Part shown: positions 1 to 6,038 of the stretch, in pieces
How positions within the stretch are numbered: position 1 is the first letter of the stretch
How the letters are laid out: each line of letters begins with the position of its first letter
NCBI GenBank assembly: GCA_934086815.1
Contig: CAKOIM010000032.1
Location: forward strand, 1 to 6,912
Direction of reading: 5' to 3'
Source of the DNA: an uncultured Bacilli bacterium
GTDB taxonomy: Bacteria > Bacillota_I > Bacilli_A > RF39 > UBA660
Length of the DNA stretch: 6,912 nt
Program-made: the position numbers and the translations under genes
The notes under the pieces: model-generated
Told to the model about the DNA's origin: nothing
What the model saw: only the letters and a program-made list of their open reading frames with translations
Database searches by the model: none

Positions 1-11
1 TTCGCCTTTTT

Positions 12-39
12 ATTATATACTTCAAAAACACCCCGTCAA
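12..39 (-). promoter_or_regulatory. Outward-facing sigma-A-type promoter
   Basis: Read on the minus strand there is a -35 box TTGACG (34-39) and a perfect -10 box TATAAT (12-17), separated by 16 bases. The -35 matches the TTGACA consensus at five of six positions. Transcription would begin at about position 5 and leave the window to the left. It lies beyond the terminator of the transporter gene, so it probably drives the next minus-strand gene, which is not visible. It is the only promoter here with a clear -35 box. Confidence 0.6.
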
Positions 40-82
40 GACATTCGACAAAACTAGTTATTTTTCGCTATAAAATAATTTA

Positions 83-106
83 AAAAATCAGATTTCTCTG
101 ATTTTT
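83..106 (-). terminator. Intrinsic terminator of the transporter gene
   Basis: A perfect 10-bp stem (83-92 with 97-106) closes a four-base loop. On the minus strand it is followed by a T-rich run from the A-rich stretch at 63-87. The stem includes the first bases of the transporter's TAA stop codon (105-107), so gene and terminator overlap. The layout is a standard rho-independent terminator. Confidence 0.8.
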
Positions 107-1697
107 AAATATAAGTTACTACAGTAAATAATACAAGTAGTATAACAATCAAACCAACTACAAATAACCAAATGTATTTTAGCCAGTCTTTATAGTCTAC
201 ATCCATTAAAGATAAACCTACAACCAATAAAGCACTAGTTGGCATGAATATTTGAACTAAACCATACATTGATACAAATATTGCATGAACAATATTAATA
301 TTATCAGCATATGCGCTTGTTAAGAATCCTCCAACTGTATACGCACTATAACCTAAATCATTTTGGAATAATGATGTAATAAAGGCCATAATAGCTGTTA
401 AGTATGGGTTAAAACCTTCAACTAAGTTTAAGAACCAATTTGCTATTGTTGGAATAACCGGAGTTAAATAACAAATACCAAAAATAACATAAGATGCAAT
501 TACAAATAATAATGGTTTTAGCATTTTCTTATTTCCTTCAAAGAAAGAATCAATATATTCATCAACTTTCATTTTATAAAGGAAAGCCACTAATGCACTT
601 GCCACTAATAACATAGCACTAATTGAGAAAACAAATTTAAATGCACCTAAAGCATCAGCTTTACTTCCTAAGATATAACCAAAGATTGTAAATTCATCTC
701 CTGCTTCAAGGTTTATTAACCAATCATGGAATGTATTAAATACATCAATGTTAAAGTTTGTACTCCAATCAATATATCCAAGAATTGTAATAATAGCAAC
801 AATTCCAAGAACAATTGCAACTGGTAATGTTTTAGCTTCTTTTACATTTTTCACTTCAAATGGATCACTTACTAAATTACTATTTTTTTCTTTCTTCTTA
901 GTACTATTTAAAGTTTTACATAAACGCATAACAATAAAAAATTCATATAAAACTAAAGATACAACAGCAATTATAAAGCGATATGTTAATGCTACGTTTA
1001 TTTCTTGTCCTAAATAACGATTAAACGCAATTAAACTGTCCGTACCATATGTACATCCTAAAATACCAACTAAAGCTGAACCAAAAGTTACAGCAAATGT
1101 AGTAACTTTATCAATATCCATCTTAGCAAGAATACTTATAAAGAAAGGAATAAATAATAACACTACAAATGTTTGAGTAAATAAAGATGTAAGTACAAAT
1201 AATATAACAGATATAACAACTGATGATACTATTTTATGTTTACTAAAAGTTTTAGCAATATTTTCAGTTAATTTTTGATAACCTGATATTTTTGATAATA
1301 CTCCATAAAATCCAGTTAAAACTAATAAGAAAACAATTTTATCTAAAATGAAATTTACAGAATAATAAAGAGCATATCCAAAATCAGCAAAACCAATTCT
1401 AGACATTCCATATTCATAAAAATCAGAACCTTGGAAATATCCATAAGCAAATAACCAAGTTAAAAGTATAGATGTAACAATAAATACAAATAGACTTTTA
1501 GCTAATCTACTTTTTTCACTAGTTACAGCAACAAACATACTTCCAACTACAAATAAAACTATTCCAATTAATTTTAAAATCATATCTGCATTTGAAGCAT
1601 CTACAAAAATTGATACTATAAACAATAAAAATGCTACAATATCCATTAAAGCTCCAACACTTCTTAACATACCATGTTTTTCAAATATCTTTTTCAT
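105..1697 (-). CDS. YfcC/C4-dicarboxylate-carrier-like membrane transporter
   Basis: This is a 530-residue polytopic inner-membrane protein, probably a secondary transporter of the ion-transporter (IT) superfamily. Hydrophobic segments fall at about 16-34, 40-58, 67-85, 108-133, 156-190, 199-216, 239-257, 291-307, 350-374, 393-413, 428-445 and 465-528. A hydrophilic, lysine-rich loop (261-290) separates two halves, as expected for a two-repeat carrier. The C-terminal block with MPTSALL (485-491), then a short amphipathic stretch and a last helix, resembles the PTSG-containing end of YfcC-type carriers. The substrate cannot be read from sequence; dicarboxylates, amino acids or peptides are all possible. 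The start is fixed by a near-perfect Shine-Dalgarno AAGGAGGT (1703-1710) five bases upstream. The gene has its own promoter and terminator, so it is not in an operon with the synthetase gene. The family call rests on recalled motifs; an AbgT- or DcuC-type carrier is the main alternative. Confidence 0.6.
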   Translation of the reverse strand: MKKIFEKHGMLRSVGALMDIVAFLLFIVSIFVDASNADMILKLIGIVLFVVGSMFVAVTSEKSRLAKSLFVFIVTSILLTWLFAYGYFQGSDFYEYGMSRIGFADFGYALYYSVNFILDKIVFLLVLTGFYGVLSKISGYQKLTENIAKTFSKHKIVSSVVISVILFVLTSLFTQTFVVLLFIPFFISILAKMDIDKVTTFAVTFGSALVGILGCTYGTDSLIAFNRYLGQEINVALTYRFIIAVVSLVLYEFFIVMRLCKTLNSTKKKEKNSNLVSDPFEVKNVKEAKTLPVAIVLGIVAIITILGYIDWSTNFNIDVFNTFHDWLINLEAGDEFTIFGYILGSKADALGAFKFVFSISAMLLVASALVAFLYKMKVDEYIDSFFEGNKKMLKPLLFVIASYVIFGICYLTPVIPTIANWFLNLVEGFNPYLTAIMAFITSLFQNDLGYSAYTVGGFLTSAYADNINIVHAIFVSMYGLVQIFMPTSALLVVGLSLMDVDYKDWLKYIWLFVVGLIVILLVLFTVVTYI

Positions 1698-1716
1698 TCT
1701 CTACCTCCTTATAGAA

Positions 1717-1725
1717 ATTATAACA
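1717..1725 (-). promoter_or_regulatory. Extended -10 promoter of the transporter gene
   Basis: On the minus strand the sequence TGTTATAAT combines a TG extension with a perfect TATAAT (1717-1722). No good -35 box is present because the upstream sequence is the T-tract of the preceding terminator. The predicted transcription start is near 1710, so the Shine-Dalgarno at 1703-1710 would sit at the very 5' end of the mRNA. The leader is therefore about 13 bases. Confidence 0.6.
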
Positions 1726-1730
1726 CTCAT

Positions 1731-1762
1731 TAAAAACAAAAAAAAGCAAAAACTGCTTTTTT
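1731..1762 (-). terminator. Intrinsic terminator of the lysyl-tRNA synthetase gene
   Basis: The stem pairs 1740-1748 with 1754-1762 (AAAAAAGCA with TGCTTTTTT) around a five-base loop, and an uninterrupted T-run follows on the minus strand. The hairpin has only two G-C pairs but the T-tract is long. It lies about 46 bases after the synthetase stop codon and directly before the transporter promoter. It is symmetric enough to work in both directions. Confidence 0.65.
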
Positions 1763-1807
1763 CATAGAAATATCACGAAAAATCGTATTTTATTTATAAG
1801 TTTTTAA

Positions 1808-3697
1808 TTAATATAACTTAGCTCCAGCTGGAATACTATCATCTACCATAAGTAAATTCAATTTTTCTTCGCCTTCTTCTTCATGAGTAGCACTAATAAG
1901 CATTCCACAAGAATCTATTCCCATCATTGTTCTAGGCGGTAAATTTGTTATAGCTATTAATGTTTTACCAATTAATTCTTCTGGTTCATAATAGTTATGT
2001 ATACCACTTAATATAGTCCTATCTACACCCGTTCCATCATCTAAAGTAAATTCTAATAATTTCTTAGATTTAGAAACTGCAACACAATTCTTTACTTTAA
2101 CAACCCTAAAATCACAAGCACTAAAGTTTTCAAAAGTTACATAATCTTTAAATAATGGTTCGATAACAACATTACTAAAATCTGTTCTAATTTCTTCTTT
2201 TAAAGAATTTAATATAGGCTTCTTGTTATTAGTATTTTCCTTTTTCATAGTTGGAAATAATACAACATCACGAATAGATTCTTGGTTATAAATAAGCATC
2301 ATCAAACGATCAATTCCAAAACCTAACCCAGAAATCGGAGGCATTCCTTGTTCCATTGCTCCCATGAAATCTTCATCAAGTTCCATTGTTTCATCATCAC
2401 CTTGACTCTTAGCTTTAGCTTGATCTTCAAAATTAGCTCTTTGAATTTCTGGATCTACTAATTCTGAATAAGCATTACAAATTTCTGTTCCACAAACAAC
2501 AACTTGGAAAACATCAACGGCATTTTTATCAACATCATTTCTTCTCGCCAATGGTTTTAATACAGCCGGATAATTATAAAGGATTGTAGGTCCCACTATA
2601 TTAGCTCTTATCTTCTTCTTATAAACAAAATCAATAATTTGACTAATAGATTTATATTCATTTAAATCTTCTTTAGTAAATAAACCTTTACTTATTACTA
2701 ATTCCTTTAATTCATTAGGTTCTTCAATTTTCAAAAAGTCATTACCTAATAATTCATTCATTGCTTCAATATAATTTATTCTTTCCCAATTTCCACTAAA
2801 TTCAAGTTCATTGTCACGATAATTAATTTTAGTAGTTCCAATAAGCTCTAACAAAGCATTTTTAATAAAGTCTTGGAAAAATACTATAGTATCCTCATAA
2901 TTCCAATAAGCAACATACCATTCTACTTGTGTAAATTCTTGAAGATGTTCCGTGTCCATTCCCTCATTACGAAAACACTTAGCTACTTCATATACTCGGT
3001 CAAATCCAGCCGCAATACATTGTTTCAAATAAGTTTCCGGAGCAATTCTTAAATTCATATCTATATTTAAAGCATTATGATGTGTAAAGAATGGTTTAGC
3101 CGCAGCTCCACTTACAGCCGTTTGCAAAATAGGTGTTTCAACTTCTAAAAAACCATTTTCTCCTAAATAACGATGTAAAAAAGCATAAAATTTACTACGT
3201 CCTAAGAAAACATTACGTGATTCTTGATTCATAATTAAATCTACATAACGATTACGATATTTAAGTTCAGTATCTTGTAAACCATGAAATTTTTCTGGTA
3301 AAGGTCTTAAAGATTTTCCCAAAAATTGATATTCCATAACTTTTAAAGTTTTTTCTCCTGTTTGCGTAGTAAAAATTTCTCCAGTTGCTCCAATAAAGTC
3401 CCCAGAGTCAATTAATTTTTTGAAAAAATTATACTTATCTTCACCAAGTTCATCAATCTTCAATTCTAATTGTAAATCACTTTCTAATTCTCTAATACGA
3501 ACAAAAGATAATTTACCCATTTTACGCATAAAAATAATACGACCACACACACTAACACCATTAGTACCATCTTCTAAAACTTTTGCTTCTTTTAAAGTAT
3601 GAGTTCTTTTAAAACTATCCGGATACGGATTACATATTTTTGCAATTTCACTTAATTTATCTCTTCTTACTAATTCTTGTTCACTAAATTCGCGCAT
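1808..3697 (-). CDS. lysS: Lysyl-tRNA synthetase (class II) with C-terminal tRNA-binding domain
   Basis: This cytoplasmic enzyme activates lysine with ATP and charges tRNA-Lys. An N-terminal OB-fold anticodon-binding domain spans about residues 48-126, then the linker YRNRYVDLIMN (147-157) typical of lysyl enzymes. Class II motif 1 is around GFLEVETPIL (182-191). Motif 2 is CFRNEGMDTEH...EFTQVEWY (241-261), with R243 and E245. Motif 3 is GLGFGIDR (457-464), ending in the ATP-binding arginine. FFTHHNALN and LRIAPETYLK (about 203-225) are further lysyl-type signatures. At 629 residues it is longer than the usual roughly 490-510. The excess, about 519-629, is a second OB-fold resembling Trbp111 and the MetRS C-terminus: residues 530-537 (FRVVKVKN), ILSGIHNYY (562-570), NLPPRTMMGIDSCGML (585-600). 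The start is supported by AGGTGA about eight bases upstream of the ATG. The core assignment is very secure. Confidence 0.96.
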   Translation of the reverse strand: MREFSEQELVRRDKLSEIAKICNPYPDSFKRTHTLKEAKVLEDGTNGVSVCGRIIFMRKMGKLSFVRIRELESDLQLELKIDELGEDKYNFFKKLIDSGDFIGATGEIFTTQTGEKTLKVMEYQFLGKSLRPLPEKFHGLQDTELKYRNRYVDLIMNQESRNVFLGRSKFYAFLHRYLGENGFLEVETPILQTAVSGAAAKPFFTHHNALNIDMNLRIAPETYLKQCIAAGFDRVYEVAKCFRNEGMDTEHLQEFTQVEWYVAYWNYEDTIVFFQDFIKNALLELIGTTKINYRDNELEFSGNWERINYIEAMNELLGNDFLKIEEPNELKELVISKGLFTKEDLNEYKSISQIIDFVYKKKIRANIVGPTILYNYPAVLKPLARRNDVDKNAVDVFQVVVCGTEICNAYSELVDPEIQRANFEDQAKAKSQGDDETMELDEDFMGAMEQGMPPISGLGFGIDRLMMLIYNQESIRDVVLFPTMKKENTNNKKPILNSLKEEIRTDFSNVVIEPLFKDYVTFENFSACDFRVVKVKNCVAVSKSKKLLEFTLDDGTGVDRTILSGIHNYYEPEELIGKTLIAITNLPPRTMMGIDSCGMLISATHEEEGEEKLNLLMVDDSIPAGAKLY

Positions 3698-3702
3698 AAA
3701 AA

Positions 3703-3715
3703 ATCACCTAGTGAT
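3703..3715 (-). promoter_or_regulatory. Inverted repeat over the lysS start region
   Basis: ATCAC-CTA-GTGAT is a perfect 5+3+5 inverted repeat between the -10 box and the start codon of the synthetase gene. It contains the Shine-Dalgarno sequence and the predicted transcription start (about 3709-3710). It could be an operator, or a small hairpin touching the ribosome site, or chance. No binding protein can be named. Confidence 0.3.
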
Positions 3716-3724
3716 ATTCTAGCA
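3716..3724 (-). promoter_or_regulatory. Extended -10 promoter of lysS
   Basis: On the minus strand TGCTAGAAT gives a TG-extended -10 box (TAGAAT, 3716-3721). A weak -35 candidate, TTTCCA, lies 17 bases upstream inside the preceding terminator hairpin. The predicted leader is about 12 bases, which leaves no room for a T-box or any other riboswitch in front of this synthetase gene. Confidence 0.5.
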
Positions 3725-3754
3725 CAAAAAAACAATCTTGGAAACAAGATTGTT
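3725..3754 (-). terminator. Intrinsic terminator of the small secreted-protein gene
   Basis: A perfect 10-bp stem (AACAATCTTG, 3731-3740, with 3745-3754) closes a GAAA/TTTC four-base loop. On the minus strand it is followed by TTTTT and the lysS promoter. The stem overlaps two bases of the TAA stop (3753-3755). It separates the secreted-protein gene from lysS and shows that they are not cotranscribed by design. Confidence 0.85.
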
Positions 3755-4307
3755 ATATTTTGTATATTTTTTTTGATTTTTTTGTACTCATATAAATTAC
3801 TATTGCAGCACAAGCACCAACACCAATAATAGCAATTGGTAATGTAGCTCCGGTTTTAGTTTGTACAGTTTGTTCAATTTCTATTTCAACTTGTCCAAAA
3901 TCTTTACTAGTTAACTGTATTCCACATTCAGTGGCATTATCTTCTAGTTCTAGATTCACAGTCATAAGTACAAAGCTACTCGCAGAAACACCTGATTCAG
4001 ATATAAAACTAACTGGAATTGTTGTACCACTTAATTCTGAACTACTAGGTGAAACTAATTGCCATCCATCACCTGGTTGAACACTTGTAACTTTAGCTCC
4101 TTGACCTTTAACATTAAATGTTCCGTCAAAAGCTGATAGTGTTGTAGTATTTCCTTCAACCTTTAAAACACATGTAGATGTACATTTTTCATTTTCCTTA
4201 CATGTAGTACTTTTATTACATACACCATCTATTTTAGTAGCACTTACACTCATAGGAATTAAACAAGCAACTATACCCGCAACAATAAAACTCAAATATT
4301 TTTTCAT
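3753..4307 (-). CDS. Small secreted surface protein with sortase-type C-terminal tail
   Basis: The 184-residue product is not recognised as a named protein, but its architecture is clear. Residues 1-23 form a signal peptide (MKK, a hydrophobic core, then VSA before the likely cleavage site). The mature part starts with a cysteine cluster (C30, C36, C42, C46), followed by a beta-rich segment at about 47-146 with a fifth external cysteine at C128. The tail is QTKTG (149-153), a hydrophobic span (about 156-173) and the lysine-rich end KKSKK. This is the order of a cell-wall sorting signal, though the motif departs from LPxTG and from the NPxTG-like motifs of class B sortases. The gene is divergent from the sortase gene across a 130-base shared control region, so it is the obvious candidate substrate. 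It could instead simply stay membrane-anchored. Shine-Dalgarno AGGAGA (4314-4319) supports the start. The beta-rich part faintly recalls cohesin-like or pilin-like adhesin modules. Confidence 0.85.
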   Translation of the reverse strand: MKKYLSFIVAGIVACLIPMSVSATKIDGVCNKSTTCKENEKCTSTCVLKVEGNTTTLSAFDGTFNVKGQGAKVTSVQPGDGWQLVSPSSSELSGTTIPVSFISESGVSASSFVLMTVNLELEDNATECGIQLTSKDFGQVEIEIEQTVQTKTGATLPIAIIGVGACAAIVIYMSTKKSKKIYKI

Positions 4308-4336
4308 AACATCTCTCCTATCTTTAGTATGTATAA

Positions 4337-4345
4337 ATTATATCA
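4337..4345 (-). promoter_or_regulatory. Extended -10 promoter of the secreted-protein gene
   Basis: On the minus strand TGATATAAT is a TG-extended perfect -10 (TATAAT, 4337-4342). The best -35-like hexamer, TTGTTT, is only about 15 bases upstream, so recognition probably relies on the extension. The predicted start is near 4330, giving a leader of about 23 bases. Confidence 0.6.
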
Positions 4346-4402
4346 TAAAAATACAAAAAACAACATTAATTTTACAAAAATATATTAAATTATGTAAATT
4401 TG

Positions 4403-4411
4403 TGTTATCAT
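4403..4411 (+). promoter_or_regulatory. Extended -10 promoter of the sortase gene
   Basis: TGTTATCAT gives a TG-extended -10 (TATCAT, 4406-4411) about 26 bases before the ATG. No convincing -35 box is visible. It diverges from the secreted-protein promoter, and the two -10 boxes lie about 60 bases apart, so a single regulator could control both genes. Confidence 0.4.
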
Positions 4412-4437
4412 ATTAAAGTAATATAAGGATTGATTCA

Positions 4438-6003
4438 ATGAAAAAATTATTATTTAAAATTAAAAATAATTCTTTACTTATTAAGGAAAAAACTAGACTT
4501 AATAATGAATATAAAAATATACTTGATACAAACGTTATAAGTTGTAATGAGTTAGTTTTTTCGTACGAATATTTACAAAACAATATAAAAATATTATCAA
4601 CTTTTTTTAAAGAATTATGTAATGACTATAATATTAATACTCTAGTATTAGAAAAAAATGAAGATGCCATCACAATCTTAAATTTATTTAAAAATAATAA
4701 TTTAGTTACTAATTTAATATTAAAAGAAGAAAATCAAATAACATTTAAAATTTGTGAAACACTAACTCAAACAAACATAAAAAATATAAGTTGTTATAAT
4801 CTTCAACCATTTATGATTGAATACTTAGATAAATATAATATTTTAGTTGAATCACGTAATGAAATTTTATATTTATCAAACTTTATGATTCAAAACAATT
4901 TAACTATATTTTCTAGTTTATTTTACAAAATAACTTTACAAGTAGATCTTCCCCTTTCAACACAAGATATAGAAGATTTTGAAGCTTTTATAAAAATAAA
5001 TAAATATTTAAAATATATAAATGTTCATACAGTTAGTAAAAATGATTTAGAGTATATAATTAAAACACTAAGAAATAACAACAAAAAGAATATTAAGATA
5101 ATTATTCATGATAATATAACTGATGAAGAAATAATTGATTATTTAAAAAACTATAATAAAAAATATGCAAAGAGATATAAAATTTATTTTCGTTTAGTAT
5201 ATAGTAATGAGTATTTAAAAGAAAACTTTCTTAAACAAACAAATAATAGTTTACTTAAAGGATGTGGTTATGTAATATTACTTATTATAACTTTAAGTGG
5301 TACTTATGTTTTTTATGACAATTATAAATCTATGGAAAATGTTAAAGACATTCAAACATCAATAAAAAATAATATTAGTAATACAGATACAACAGAAATA
5401 ATAAAAGAGCTAAATAAAGATAAACAAGAGGAAGATAAATTAGTAGTTAATGAAGATATAGTAAGTGTATATAATATAAATCCAGAAACTGTCGGATGGC
5501 TAAAGGTAAACAATACCAATATTGATTATCCAGTTGTAAAGACTGACAACAATGATTATTACTTAACACATAACATTAATTTTGAACCAGATAATAATGG
5601 ATGGGTATTTATGGATTATAGAAATGATTTAAATCTTTTAAGTGATAATGTAATTATATATGCTCATAATAGATATTATAATGGTGTAATGTTTGGAACA
5701 CTTCAAAATACTCAAAGAAGAAGTTGGTATACCAATGCTGATAATCAAATAATCACTTTAAAAACATTATATGAAGAATTACACTATAAAATATTTTCAA
5801 TTTATAAAGTTGAGATTACCACGGACTATTTACAAGTATTATTTGCAAGCGATGAAGATAAATTAAATTTATTTAAACTAATTAAAGCTCGTAGTATTTA
5901 TGATTTTGGTATAGACTTAACCAAAGATGACAAAATATTAACTTTATCTACATGTGCTGATGAAAATAATCGTTATGTTGTACATGCAGTATTACAAAAA
6001 TGA
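4438..6003 (+). CDS. Class B sortase with large N-terminal cytoplasmic domain
   Basis: The 521-residue product is a membrane-bound transpeptidase that should cut sorting signals and join surface proteins to the envelope. The C-terminal domain (about 340-521) is a class B sortase: YNINPETVGWLKV (345-357), NIDYPVV (361-367), GWVFMDYRND (388-397), the catalytic histidine H410 in YAHNRYYNGVMFGTL, the catalytic cysteine C506 in LTLSTC, and the arginine R512 six residues on. One transmembrane helix (about 275-293) precedes it, followed by a charged linker (about 294-340). Residues 1-270 are unusual: class B sortases normally start directly with the membrane helix. Here there is an Asn/Lys/Ile-rich soluble domain with alternating predicted strands and helices, for example KNIKIIIHD (217-225) and YKIYFRLV (247-254). 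It should lie in the cytoplasm. I do not recognise it. Coding for this part is more AT-rich (18% GC at 4441-4680) than for the sortase part (28% at 5461-5580). A weak site, AAGGA (4425-4429), precedes the ATG. The sortase assignment is very secure; the N-terminal role is unknown. Confidence 0.93.
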   Translation: MKKLLFKIKNNSLLIKEKTRLNNEYKNILDTNVISCNELVFSYEYLQNNIKILSTFFKELCNDYNINTLVLEKNEDAITILNLFKNNNLVTNLILKEENQITFKICETLTQTNIKNISCYNLQPFMIEYLDKYNILVESRNEILYLSNFMIQNNLTIFSSLFYKITLQVDLPLSTQDIEDFEAFIKINKYLKYINVHTVSKNDLEYIIKTLRNNNKKNIKIIIHDNITDEEIIDYLKNYNKKYAKRYKIYFRLVYSNEYLKENFLKQTNNSLLKGCGYVILLIITLSGTYVFYDNYKSMENVKDIQTSIKNNISNTDTTEIIKELNKDKQEEDKLVVNEDIVSVYNINPETVGWLKVNNTNIDYPVVKTDNNDYYLTHNINFEPDNNGWVFMDYRNDLNLLSDNVIIYAHNRYYNGVMFGTLQNTQRRSWYTNADNQIITLKTLYEELHYKIFSIYKVEITTDYLQVLFASDEDKLNLFKLIKARSIYDFGIDLTKDDKILTLSTCADENNRYVVHAVLQK

Positions 6004-6038
6004 GTTAGGCATAATTGCTTAACTCATTTATTTTTATT
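6001..6038. terminator. Bidirectional terminator between convergent genes
   Basis: An 11-bp stem (6001-6011 with 6016-6026, one G-T pair) closes a TAAT loop and begins at the TGA stop of the sortase gene. On the plus strand a T-rich run follows at 6027-6038. On the minus strand TTTTTG follows, copied from 5995-6000, so the same hairpin can also end the convergent surface-protein transcript. Confidence 0.85.

Noticed and set aside
748..1017. Plus-strand open frame of about 89 codons inside the transporter gene
   Set aside because: It lies wholly within the well-supported minus-strand transporter, has no convincing ribosome site, and its residues look like a shadow of membrane-helix codons.
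1775..1786. Small ACGA-AAAA-TCGT hairpin after lysS
   Set aside because: Only four base pairs; the stronger hairpin with a T-run at 1731-1762 explains termination.
3420..3602. Plus-strand open frame of about 60 codons inside lysS
   Set aside because: It overlaps the conserved OB-fold coding region of lysS and shows no independent gene signals.
4371..4398. TTTACA...TGTAAA inverted repeat in the sortase upstream region
   Set aside because: Six-base arms 16 bases apart in very AT-rich DNA are expected by chance; it does not line up cleanly with either promoter.
6001..6003. TGA as a tryptophan codon (mycoplasma code)
   Set aside because: TGA ends the sortase right after the expected C-terminus and is embedded in a terminator, while tryptophan is encoded by TGG in the genes here.
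6001..6033. Possible DGR template repeat or reverse transcriptase next to the variable-looking segment
   Set aside because: The space holds only a terminator, and no frame in the window has reverse transcriptase motifs; any such system would have to be elsewhere in the genome.
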